Shown here: positions 53,655-63,895 of the stretch, in pieces
Layout of the letters: every line of letters begins with the position of its first letter
How positions within the stretch are numbered: position 1 is the first letter of the stretch
NCBI GenBank assembly: GCA_019802505.1
Contig: JAFMOC010001065.1
Location: 1 to 64,000 of the forward strand
DNA from: Corydoras sp. C115
Lineage: Eukaryota; Chordata; Actinopteri; Siluriformes; Callichthyidae
DNA: 64,000 nt
Direction: 5' to 3'
Notes under the pieces: generated by a model
Told to the model about the DNA's origin: nothing
The model's database searches: none
The model's input: the letters and a program-made list of their open reading frames with translations, nothing else
Position numbers and translations under genes: made by a program

Positions 53655-54120
53655 GGGGGGGGGGGGTGTCCTCCGCCCTTCTTGAGCCGGGCTTGGCAGG
53701 CGCCCTCCGGTGGACGGTGGGGGAGGCGTGCCGAACGCCCTCTGGCTGCGAGGTCAGGTGGGCGCCCTCGGCGGATCAGGAGTGGGCCACGCCCTCTGAC
53801 TGCGTGGTCCGGTGGGCGCCCTCTGGCTGCGTGGTCCGATGAGCGCCTTTGGCGGACGAGGAGTGGGCCACGCCCTCTGGCTGCGTGGTCCGGTGGATGC
53901 CCTCGACGGACGAGGAGTGGGCCACGCCCTCTGGCTGCATGGCGAGGCGGACGCCCTCGCTGCTCGGGCTGGGCGGCATGCGGCCCCTGCTGCTCGGCGT
54001 GCGGCCCCGGCTGCTCGGGCTGGGCGGCGTGTGGCCCCTGCTGCTCGGGCTGGGCGGCGTGCGGCCCCTGCTGCTCGGCCTTCTCTGGTCGAGGTGTCCG
54101 ATGATGAGGCGGGCGACTCA
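53655..54120. repeat. GC-rich minisatellite region
   Basis: A run of G at 53656-53668 leads into tandem units of about 51-54 bp (GCCCTCTGGCTGCGTGGTCC, GAGGAGTGGGCCACG) and then about 27-30 bp units (CTGCTCGGGCTGGGCGGC). It is open in several frames on both strands because of composition. Base content is very unlike the flanks. Confidence 0.8.
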
Positions 54121-54123
54121 TAC

Positions 54124-54240
54124 CTGTTTGGGCATATTCTGCCCATACGCACCCTCCTCTTCAAGGCCCTCCTCCGCACAAAGCGCCTCATAGCCATACC
54201 TCCACAACCACTCATCATCGGAGTCGCCATACTCCGACAT
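54124..54240 (-). other. Candidate small acidic coding exon, unknown
   Basis: On the minus strand ATG at 54240 starts MSEYGDSDDEWLWRYGYEAL, then CAEEGLEEEGAYGQNMPKQ, and meets a donor-like CAG|GTATGA. Without splicing it stops two codons later. It faces directly into the GC-rich repeat. The even acidic and aromatic composition looks more like real coding sequence than chance. It may belong to a retroelement. I do not recognise it. Confidence 0.3.
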
Positions 54241-54379
54241 CACACCTTAGACTGTAGCTGCACTAACAGACTAGAAAACAGAAGTAACACGTTATTTTTA
54301 CTATTTTGTCCTAAGTAAAGTCAGAAGGCGTGTTTTGTAAATGACTCAATGTAAAATATGTAACAATTAATTTTAATTT

Positions 54380-54650
54380 CAGGTTGTACGATTGCAAAAA
54401 ACAAAAAAAGCCTGGGTGTAGTCAGATCTTCAACCATGGCTCTGCGATGAATACTGGATGGAACCTGAATATTAATTGGACTGCCGGTCCTGCAGGACCC
54501 CTTAATGGACTCTCTTTTTTCTTGCCACTGTCGCTTCGGCTTTCTCTTTGGGGGTTTAAAGGCTTTTCTTTCTCTAAAGATGCTTTGTGACAATGTACTG
54601 TTGTAAAAAGTGCTATATTAATAAATAACTTGAACTTAACTTGAACTTAA
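54380..54650 (+). repeat. Dispersed repeat C, 3' end
   Basis: Contains GCCGGTCCTGCAGGACCCCT, GGGGGTTTAAAGGCTTTTCT and ends GCTTTGTGACAATGTACTG, then ATAAATAACTTGAACTTAAC. Related copies at 58190-58305 (plus) and 29480-29560, 30956 (minus). Confidence 0.6.
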
Positions 54651-54652
54651 TA

Positions 54653-54790
54653 GCTTATTGGATCTGACAGACAAGAGAATCGAGAAGATAGTTGATATTT
54701 ATGAGAGTATTGAGATTTGTACAGCTGACGACTCTGACACAAAGTCCAGGGGTGCAAACACCAATGAAAACCTACAGCCTCAACACAAAG
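54653..54790 (+). pseudogene. Inverted copy of a C-type lectin first exon (E1)
   Basis: The plus strand reads LLDLTDKRIEKIVDIYESIE, CTADDSDTKSRGANTNENLQ and ends CAACACAAAG|GTAACT. It lacks the ATG and first residues, which are replaced by repeat C. Homology continues in the 3' intron to about 54965. It is opposite in direction to all other lectin exons in the window. Confidence 0.8.
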
Positions 54791-54965
54791 GTAACTCTAC
54801 TTACATATTCATCTTTCAGGTTTATTAGTTTTTATAGCGCTTTATTCTTTATTTTGACTTTAATTAAACACTGTATTTCTATAGAGCATGGTCTCAAAGT
54901 AGCTGCACCGTGTTCTAAACCTAAATAATGCTGAATCACAGAACTGAATCACAGAACCATGGAGC

Positions 54966-55490
54966 ACAGGTTCCTACGTAATCATTACCTCCGTAACAGT
55001 GTTGAACGGAGTCTGTACGTTGAGCTGTTTGGGCTGTATTAATCACAGAAATGTGCTTAATAAGAATAAGAACATCGAAAATAACAAAGAAAAAGCCCTT
55101 TAATAAGTGAACCATCAAAACCAGCAGGTGCTGCATGTGTTGAGTGCAGATGGGTTCTTCTCCAGATTTATTCCATACTGATTTAAAATGTTCTGTAAAC
55201 GTTCATTCATTCATTATCGGCTGCTTCATCCTCTACTCGGGTTCCTCATGCCCATCCAGGGGAGAACGTTTGGGGCGCTGGGCAGATGCACCCAGAACAC
55301 TCCATCACTGAACACACTCGAGTGTTCACCTGAACACATTGAAGACCAATGGAGGTCACGTGCTCAAATTGAGCCAATCAGCCGTCAGTAACTTTGCTGC
55401 TGGATGGAGGAAGCGGCGTTTGATTGCTAAGATTCGCTGCTCCAATTTATTTTATTTTATTTTATTGTTTTTACAAACGCAGCACTCAGA
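54966..55490. other. Stretch without a gene
   Basis: A short SINE family 1 tail fragment at 55205-55310 (minus); otherwise nothing recognised. Confidence 0.5.
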
Positions 55491-56292
55491 AATAGTGACG
55501 TGTTGATGAAGCCTCGTGAAAGCTTGAAGCTTTCCATTAAAATGATTCGAGAAAACGTCTACTGCTCAGTGCTGCATTGGCACACAAGCCCCCCCTGCTG
55601 GTCAAAACTCTTATTGTCGCTTCAACTGTTTGTGACGGACTCTCGGCTGCAGTGTGTAAGCAGAGATTTGCTTTGGTCATCTACTGATTCATGTGCCAGT
55701 CGAATTGGAACAGCGATCCCGACGAGGGAGTGTTGCGGTTGATTGTTTAATATATTGTTATGAAAATAATTAAATGATATTGTGTTTTTTAGAGTCGCGG
55801 GTTTTCTCTGCAGTGTCTGGCTGCGGGGTGTGTACAGTATAAAGGAGCGTGGTATTAAAGTTATTTTATTATTGGTGTGGTGTGTAAATTGTAGATTTTG
55901 GTTGTAATTTTGAGTTGTTTGGTAGATTAGTGGTTTTCTGTTACGGGCTACATGTATTTGCATGCTTGTGTATACAAGAACACGGGTCTGAATTATGCTT
56001 TGCAATGTATTTTATTCAATTAAATATCTTATGTATGAAGCTGCTAATTGGTTAAGGTGTAGGTTACAGGAATGAGCGTTGCTGTTTTGCCTGTTGTGTG
56101 TTTTATTGAATTCTTTTGTCTTTTCTCAAAACCCTGGTTTGTTTTTGTCACCGTGGAACATGACTGAATGACTCCGAGTGCTCATTTATCTGCAGGAGTT
56201 TTTTTACTTGCTTTTAATATTGTATTATATCTGTGATCTTTTTTCGATCTTTATCGATTTTTTAATCGATTTTTATCATTGTTGCAGCCCTA
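55491..56292. mobile_element. Probable hAT-like non-autonomous element
   Basis: It includes GAAGCCTCGTGAAAGCTTGA and CCCCCCTGCTGGTCAAAACT, a diverged relative of 5070-5180. It ends TTTATCATTGTTGCAGCCCTAG, the same terminus type as at 1972. Left end not defined; no transposase. Confidence 0.4.
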
Positions 56293-56409
56293 GTCAGCAC
56301 GTTCTAAATGTTTCCACAAACGTACCACACCACCACACAACGCCGACAAACCATCCTTGTCCCCCTCCCCCTAACCCTCCCCCACCTCTGGGTTCTCTGG
56401 TTTCTTCCC

Positions 56410-57298
56410 ATCCATTATCTTCCGCTTTATCCTCTACTAGGGTCGGGGTGGGGGGACAGGACCCAGGACAGGGGGACAATCTATCACTGAACACACACAC
56501 ACACACACTCTATATGGGGCAATTCAATTCAATTGACCTTGATCCGGGGGGGCGTCACGGTGGCTTAGTGGTTAGCACGTTCGGCTCTCAGCGCTAGGGA
56601 TTCCCGGTTTGAATATCTGGGTGAAGTTTCCATGTTCTCCCCGTGTCCGCGTGGGTTTCCTACGGGTTCCTCCCACAGTCCAAAAACATGGATCAAGGTC
56701 AATTGAATTCTCCAAATTGCCCCATATAGAGTGTTTGTCTGTGTGAGTGAGTGTGTGTCCAGTGATAGATTGGCGCCCTGTCCTGGGTGTATCTGCCCAG
56801 CGCCTGAAACGTTCTCCCCTGGATGGGCATGGGGAACCCCCCCCCCCCCCCCCTCCCTGCGACCCTAATAGAGGATAAAGTGGCAGATAATGAATGAATG
56901 ACCTTGATCCATGTTTTTGGACTGTGGGAGGAAACCGGAGAACCTGGAGGAGGCCCATGCAGACACGGGGAGAACAAGCATACTCCACTCAGATTGGGAT
57001 TCGAACTGGGAATCCCCAGTGATGAGTGGAGAACATGCTAAACAACTAAGCCACAGTGTTGCCCTGTTTCCTCCCACAGTCCAAAACATGGATCAAGGTC
57101 AATTGAATTCTCCAAATTGCCCCATATAGAGAGTTTGTCTGTGTGAGTGAGTGTGTGTCCAGCATTAGATCGGCATCCTGTCCTGGGTGTATCTGACCAG
57201 CGCCCGAAATGTTCTACCCTGGATGGGCATGGAGAGCCCCCCCCCCCGTGACTCTAGTAGAGGATAATGTGGAAGATAATGGATGGATGGAAGATAAG
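56410..57298. mobile_element. Chain of four SINE family 1 copies in alternating orientation
   Basis: 56410-56545 minus, 56547-56903 plus (near complete), 56904-57064 minus, 57066-57298 plus. The last two fuse head to head as at 41452-41957, so that pair was duplicated together with the first exon next to it. Confidence 0.8.
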
Positions 57299-57328
57299 AA
57301 CCAACGAGTCGTGTGAACAAGTCTGTAC

Positions 57329-57486
57329 CTATTCTGGTCACATGCGTTCCTCTGGTGGTTCCTGGTCTTGCGTGTCTCATCTTCATCTTCATTCATATAA
57401 ATGACTACAGAACCCCAGTCCTCTGAACCGGTGCAGTTTTTCTCACCTGTACAGTTGTCGTAGTTCATATAAACGCCGTCGCTCAT
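57329..57486 (-). pseudogene. Orphan C-type lectin first exon (E1), paralogue of gene C E1
   Basis: Encodes MSDGVYMNYDNCTGEKN through RNACDQN and ends AATAG|GTACAG. It is the counterpart of 41999-42167. Downstream on the minus strand, where E2 to E5 should follow, there are only repeats, an inverted E1 and the gene D duplication. The exon itself is intact. Confidence 0.75.
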
Positions 57487-57954
57487 CTTCCTCTGCGTTC
57501 TCGACCTTCAGGCAGCGACCGTCTCTCGTCTCCACGGCATCCGGATGTAAGATCGTCTGCGCTTGGGCTGATGATAAATAGATGTTGTGATGTCATGGAA
57601 GGAAGTCAAGAACACGGCCAACGTTCTGCATGATGAGCATGAGCATCCAAACCTGAAGAACTGATGGGAATCCAACAGGAATGGAGTTCTGTTAATTGGT
57701 TTGATCTTTTATGAAGATCTTTTTTCTTTAGAATGCTAGCCGCAAAGAGACGAGACCAAAAGACATGAACAAAGTTTGAGCCTCAGTTTGTGACAAAAGT
57801 AGTCGCAGAAAAAGAGGAAATGGTCTCTTTGAACCACAAGACCACCTTTTTTGGGCTGTTGAACGAGCAGATTAGGCCTGAATTCATTCTCAGATGTTTG
57901 AAAAGTGTAGTGTTCTCCTGTAACGAGGGTCACTTGTAATTAATGTACATTGGT
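57487..57954. other. 5' flank of the orphan first exon
   Basis: 57487-57690 matches 42168-42355, the 5' flank of gene C, including GATGATAAATAGATGTTGTG. The rest shows nothing recognisable. Confidence 0.55.
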
Positions 57955-58185
57955 GCAGTGGGTGGGAGGTGGTGTGTGGTACAGTGTGGTTTGGGTACAG
58001 TGGGTGGGAGGTGGTGTGTGGTATGTGATACAGTGGTAGAGAGGTGGTGTGTGGTATAGTGTGTGGTACAGTGGCTGTGTGGTACAGTGTGGTATGTGGT
58101 GCAGTGGGTGGGAGGTGGTGATTGGTACAGTGGGTGGTGCATTAGGTGGTGTGGTGGTGTGTGGTACAGTGTGTGGTACATTATT
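57955..58185. repeat. GTGGTACAGTG-type minisatellite
   Basis: Irregular units of GTGTGTGGTACAGTG and GGGTGGGAGGTGGT. A short related tract occurs at 29440-29620. Confidence 0.8.
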
Positions 58186-58189
58186 GGTA

Positions 58190-59019
58190 CATATTGTCTC
58201 TTGGTCTCGCTCTTTGGGGGTTTAAAGGTTTATAACTCTGTAAAGCTGCTTTGTGACAACGTACACTTACAAAAAACACTCTATAAATAAATGAACTTGA
58301 ACTTATTTTTAGCTCCACCACTTCCTGATGATCTCTTTGAGCTGCACAGTGTAAACCCCCATCTGAACTTATTCTCACTTATCTTTTGCACGCAGTCTAT
58401 ATCAATCTCTCTTTATCATATCAGTTAATTACTTTACCCATCATTCTCTGAGGAACACCCCCCCAATTCTCATGCTCACCATTGAACCTTTGTATTCCAG
58501 GTATGTCATCTCTATGCTATCTGGGGGGCTTGACTTATTTTTGACGGCACTAATGTTACATTTACATTACACTTACGTTGGGTCATTTAGCAGACGCTTT
58601 TATCCAAAGTGAAATACACACAACCCAACTTGATGGTTGGGGTCAGAACACATGGTATTCCTTAAACACTGTATTCCTCACAATATAATTATATATATTT
58701 TATTATACATATTATTTATATAACAAGATTCGTGTGTATTTTGTGTTAAAATGTTTATATTTGTGGGGTATACAGTGTTCAGGGATCATTATATTAATTT
58801 CATTATTATCGTGGTTTAACTGATGAGCTGACTTCATAAAACACACAGAGACCTGCTCTAAGTTATCACAGCAGTTATGCACTTAAACTAAATTAAAGTT
58901 CTTGATTTAATTAATTTTTTAAAGTTCATTGTTGCACACTCCACACAAACATATTTACATACAGATTTAATTCTCTGCACTTTATAAGAGAATAAACCAT
59001 TTGAAGCTTTAATTTTGAC
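58190..59019. repeat. Repeat C 3' end, family 2 SINE tail, AT-rich filler
   Basis: 58190-58305 is a repeat C end (plus). 58553-58612 is a family 2 tail (minus). I see nothing else. Confidence 0.55.
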
Positions 59020-59629
59020 TCATTGATTTCTTGATCAGCCCTTTAACTAAAAACACAGATTAAAACACAGAATCAAACACATCATCGCTGAGGTTGCCCC
59101 GTCCCATAGGAGTCGGGCCCGGAGGAGCCGTGGTGGGCGTGTCTTATTTTCATTATTAAAAGGTGGCAACACTAAATGTGATCCCGTTTGTTCGGCTCAC
59201 AAACATCCACAGAACCAAATAGCGTTAATTTAATGTCCCTAAATTGTTTTGTGGTGTTTTTATTTTGGATGAAAGAACCTGATACAACTATTCCATAAAA
59301 GTAGAAGACAATTTATTGAGAAAATCAGCCCCCCCCACACACACATATATATACATAACATACTGTTATACAGCCATAAGCAGCGCAGCATAAGTTCAGC
59401 AACATCTTTTAAAAGTATGGTTTGTGTTCTATAAATGTGGATCATGACTTAATGAACATGAGAACATGTGGGTTCCGGGTGGGAACCCGTTGAGAACCCC
59501 TGCTCTAAAGTAAATAAAGCACACTATCATCAATCACACTCCCACAACACAACAGTGGAATAAATGCTTTAAGAAGAAAATGTTTAATACAAAGATATCA
59601 TTATGAAAAGTTCTGTTCTTATGTTCAGT

Positions 59630-62497
59630 TCAGATACAAATCTTACAAATTCCATACTGAGAGTAGAAACATGGAATATCATTCCAGCTGGATTCTGCTT
59701 TGTAGAAGTTATTAGTAATAACACAGTCCTCATTTTCTTTATAATCATTGGGTTCTCCATCACTCCAGAACCTGAAACACATTAAACAATTATCACATGG
59801 CTAATTATACATACACAGTCATAACAACAGTAAATGTATATAATGTATAGCGGGCAGTGGCAGCTGGTGCTAAAAAAAAATCGAGTTCACAATCATTTAT
59901 TATCTTCGTCTTAATCCTCTACTAGGGTCACAGGGGGAGGGGGGAGTTCCCCATACCCATTCATGGGAGAACGTTTTGGGGGCTGGGCAGAAAACATCAA
60001 AACTCCACCCAGTTCTCTGGTTTCCTCCCACAGTCCAAAAACATGGATTCAAGGTAAATTGAATGCTCTGAATTGCCCCATAGAGTCTGTCTGTGTGTCT
60101 GAGTGAGAGTGTGCCCAATAATAGATTGCCCCCCTGTCCTGGGTGTATCTGCCTAGCGCCCGAAACGTTCTCTTCCCTGGATGGGCATGAGGTGGTGTTT
60201 ACATGTTCTCCCCGTGCCCGCGTGGGTTTCATCCGGGTTCTCTGTTTTCCTCTCACAGTCCAAAAAGCATCAAGGTCATTTGAATTCTCCAAATTGCCCC
60301 ATATAGAGTGTGTGTGTGAGTGAGTGTGTTCATTGATTGATTACCCCCCTGTCCTGGGTGTATCTGCCCAGCGCCCGAAAAGTTCTCTTCCCTGGATGGG
60401 CATGGGACATAATCTAGTCCGGTTTATAAAGTGAACACTAACCCAGAGTGACTGGTTTCCACTTTCTCTAACATTCAAACACTGCCATCTAGTGGCCCAA
60501 TTTAAGAACAAAGTTCATAAAAGATCATAAATACCCGTTTTATAAAGTTTTCTTTACTCAGCTGGTGGTTACTTACGAAGTGGTCAGTGCTGAACCATCT
60601 ATCCATTTAAATTGTCCCTCCTGATCTTCATCAGTCAGACCAATCCAGGCTTCAGATTTAAAGTACTGAAAGATGAAATCCTGGAAGCAGCATGAAGAAT
60701 ACACTTAATATAATTAACTGCTAAACTTATACACAATATGTTTTAAACTAAACTTCTGTATACATGCAAAGAAATACAATAGTGCTTAAATAGACTTGCT
60801 TAAGGGCACTTCAACTTTAGTACTTGTTGGGATTGGGAATCAAACCGAGGACCTTCAGTTCACAAGGCTGGTTCCTCAACCCCACGTCTACATAATGTGT
60901 CACTTCCTGTTCTGGAAGCCCATGTCCCTGGGATAGGCCTTATACCCACGGTGACCCTGAGTCCCTCACCTGTTCCTCTCTGCTGTTGATAATCACCAGA
61001 TCAGCTTTGTTCTTTTTGCAGGTCTCTCTGCTTTCACTCCAGCTTTTCTTTTCATCAGTGATCCAGTAAAAATTATTATTAAAATACTTTAATCCTGATT
61101 TCAGATCACCTTCATGAGGAAAAAGAAAATCATTATGTCTCTGTATTCTGAGGACAAAATCTTCATCTTCTTCACTCCCAAAGAGAATCACATGATCTTT
61201 ATCTCTGCTACTTCCAGCTTCCTCTCCTGTCTTTTGGTCAGAGCCACTTTCTCCAGGTGGTAGAACATTGCACGTCTTACTCGTCTCATACTCGTCTATC
61301 ACAGATCAGTCCTGCATCTCTACACCACCATGCTCACACTCTCTTCTTCACCTCTCTAACATATTCTCCATCATTTCGTACATTTAACCTTCTGTACATC
61401 TCATCACTGTCATACTGTCCTTATACATATCCTAAACCACCCACACATACTTCCCTGTATACTCCATTATTTAAGTATTTTCTTAAATGTATTATAGAAA
61501 AACGTGAAATTGTTTTACTTGTTACAATCATGAAAACTAAACTGAATTCATATCTCTTTTATTTTTAACAAAACTAATCGACAAAACTATCATTCATATT
61601 GACATCTGTATGAAAGACAAGAATCACATACCCAGTTTAGTTATCAGCCTCTTTAATTCATTATTCTCCTGTAATTGGATGATTTCAGTATTCAGGTTTT
61701 TGTAATTGGTCTGTAATTGGATGTTGTTAGTACTCAGGTTGTTGTATCTGGTCTGTAATTGGATGATTTCAGTACTCAGGTTATAGTATTTGTTCTCTAA
61801 TTGGATGTTTTCAGTACGCAGGTTATTGTAATTGGTCTTTAATTGGTTGATTTCAGTTGCCATGGAGGTGTTTTTAATTAACAGCAGTATAACGAACACC
61901 AGTAGAAGAATGGACAGCAACACCAGACACCCTGTGATCAGTCTAGAACATCTGAACCAATCAGCTCCTAGAAGAAAATGCACAGAGTCATAGCACTACA
62001 TGTGTGTATATGTGTGTGTCTGTATTAATGTGCATGTGTGTATATGTGTGTGTCTGTATTGATGTGCATGTGTGTATATGTGTGTGTCTGTATTGATGTG
62101 CATGTGTGTATATGTGTGTGTCTGTATTGATGTTCATGTGTGTATATGTGTGTGTCTGTATTGATGTGCATGTGTGTATGTGTGTATGTGTGTGTCTGTA
62201 TTGATGTGCATGTGTGTATATGTGTGTGTCTGTATTGATGTGCATGTGTGTATATGTGTGTTTGTATTGATGTGCATGTGTGTATATGTGTGTGTCTGTA
62301 TTGATGTGTATGTGTGTGTCTGTATTGATGTGCATGTGTGTGTATATGTGTGTGTGTATTAATGTGTATATGTGTGTGTCTGTATTGATGTGCATGTGTG
62401 TTTGTGTGTGTGTCTGTTTTGATGTGCATGTGTGTGTGTGTGTCTGTATTGATGTGTTTGTATTGATGTGTATATGTGTGTGTCTGTATTGATGTGC

Positions 62498-62555
<58 letters not shown>

Positions 62556-63043
62556 TTGATATGCATTTGTGTATATGTGTGAAATTAATAAAGGAAACTG
62601 GACTCGCATGGTGACTGATCACATGTTAAAATAGAATGTGGCTCTCAGACGAGCAATAAACAGAACCCAATGTATATAATGATGATCCACACAACCAGTG
62701 TTCCATGGTTCTGTGATTCAGTTCTGTGATTCAGCATTATTTAGGTTTAGAACACGGTGCAGCTGCTTTGAGACCATGCTCTATAGAAATACAGTGTTTA
62801 ATTAAAGTCTAAATAAAGAATAAAGCGCTATATAAACTAATAAACCTGAAAGATGAATATGTAAGTAGGGTTACCTGTGTGTTGAGGCTGTAGGTTTTCA
62901 TTGGTGTTTGCACCCCTGACCTTTGTGTCAGAGTCGTCAGCTGTACAAATCTCAAAACTCTCATAAATATCAACCACCATCTCGATTCTCTCGTCTGTCA
63001 GATCCAGTAAGCTCTCATAGTACAAATTCTGCGTTCCAGACAT
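59630..63043 (-). CDS. Gene E: type II membrane C-type lectin receptor, intact five-exon gene
   Basis: Minus-strand exons: E1 62875-63043, E2 61632-61967, E3 60970-61109, E4 60577-60680, E5 59630-59771; 297 codons with stop, all phases matching. E1 starts MSGTQNLYYESLLDLTDERI and contains an ITIM-like LYYESL. E2 has ITGCLVLLSILLLVFVILLL as membrane segment, then a long coiled-coil stalk of NIQLQTNYKNL-type repeats rich in NLS/NLT sites. E3 has FYWITDEKKSWSESRETC, E4 EAWIGLTDEDQEG and FKWIDG, E5 FWSDGEPNDYKENEDC, SWNDIPC and ICKICI. EPN and WND predict mannose-type Ca2+ sites. The C-terminus differs from paralogues (ICKICI for ICEK/MCEM). E3 starts at GAAG|GTGATC after a pyrimidine tract; an open frame continues upstream but out of phase with E2. 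Confidence 0.85.
59890..60412. mobile_element. Composite of SINE family 1 pieces
   Basis: 59890-60000 minus, 60000-60190 plus, 60190-60412 plus. Same design as 44097-44548 in gene D. A MITE end (CAGTGGCAGCTGGTG) lies just before it at 59855. Confidence 0.75.
60790..60900. repeat. Third SINE-like repeat, gene E copy
   Basis: Reads GCTTAAGGGCACTTCAAC and GGGAATCAAACCGAGGACC. Counterpart of 45590-45710 in gene D. Intron 3. Confidence 0.6.
62000..62534. repeat. TG-rich minisatellite plus (TA)n
   Basis: About 14 units near 30-34 bp: TGTGTGTCTGTATTGATGTG plus CATGTGTGTATA. (TA)n of about 32 bp follows at 62503-62534. It fills much of intron 1 of gene E. The long HTHTHIYTHAHQY-type frames are artefacts. 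Confidence 0.9.
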
Positions 63044-63519
63044 CGTAAAACAAAACTCACTCTGCTGATCTGTCTCTCTGCAGCAGCTCACAGTCAATAC
63101 ACTGGTTTAACAGAATCAACCTTCTGGAGACGTTAAAAAAGGAAGTGCTGTCTGTTACACTGAAGGTATGTCCACAAATACACATGATATCATTAGATCA
63201 GTACATGTTCAGTGCTTTTTAAAAACATACACTCCCCTGGATATTTTTTAATGTTTTTTTTTTTTCTCAGAACCTGAAATGACAAAGAGGCTAAATCTGC
63301 ATGTGAGAATGTGAGCAGCTATAGGTGATAAAAATAAACCTTTAATACTTGATATATAACTATGGTACTCTGTGCTTAATAATTAGTGCAGTCATGTGTT
63401 TCGAGGGATACAGTGTAATGTAGACAAACAGCTTGTTTGTGACCTCTGGTGCGTGCGCGGAGGGCATGACACTAGGTGAGAGCGAGAAGGATCTAAACCT
63501 TTGAGGTTACGGGGCACAG
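63044..63519. other. 5' flank of gene E
   Basis: 63044-63240 matches the 5' flank of both gene D first exons (GGAAGTGCTGTCTGTTACAC). Beyond about 63250 the match stops. Promoter elements could not be named. Confidence 0.6.
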
Positions 63520-63760
63520 GTTGCAGGTTGCCGGGAGCTTAATCGACTAATGGCGGAGCTAACGCCAAGATAAGGTAGCCGGTGCTGCAGCCCAAAAAAG
63601 CGGCTAATGGCGTGGCTAGTGCCGAGTTAAAATAGCCGATGCTGCAGCCGAGAAATGTGGCTATTGGCGGGGCTAACGCCGAGATAATGTAGCCGGTGCT
63701 GCAGCCGAAACAAACAATACAATAGCGGGTTAGCGCCGAAGCTAACGCTTGCTACTGAGA
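63520..63760. repeat. Degenerate 65-70 bp tandem repeat
   Basis: Three to four units share GGCGGGGCTAACGCCGAGAT and GTAGCCGGTGCTGCAGCC. GC-rich compared with flanks. No coding role seen. Confidence 0.75.
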
Positions 63761-63895
63761 ACACACAAAAAAAAAAAGCCGGGACGACCCGAAGGCCGGG
63801 GAACGCGGCTGCGGAGGTAAATGTAATAAACGAGCCTGCTTACCCGGATGAGGAATCCTGGACTTTGCAGGCGTTTTCGGAGGTCGTCATTTTGT

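Noticed and set aside
53682..54318. Overlapping frames of 115-175 residues on both strands
   Set aside because: GC-rich tandem repeat with few stop codons. Only the short exon-like segment 54124-54240 looked protein-like.
57955..58185. Array resembling a CRISPR or regulatory cluster
   Set aside because: Irregular minisatellite without spacers, in a eukaryotic context.
61110..61302. Upstream extension of gene E exon E3 (GSEEDEDFVLRIQ and beyond) as coding
   Set aside because: The open frame is out of phase with E2; the acceptor GAAG|GTGATC at 61110 fits phase and paralogues. The extension is conserved only in part in genes C and D.
61988..62609. Frames of nearly 200 residues rich in HTH and HIYTH
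   Set aside because: Translation of a TG-rich minisatellite; several frames stay open for the same reason.
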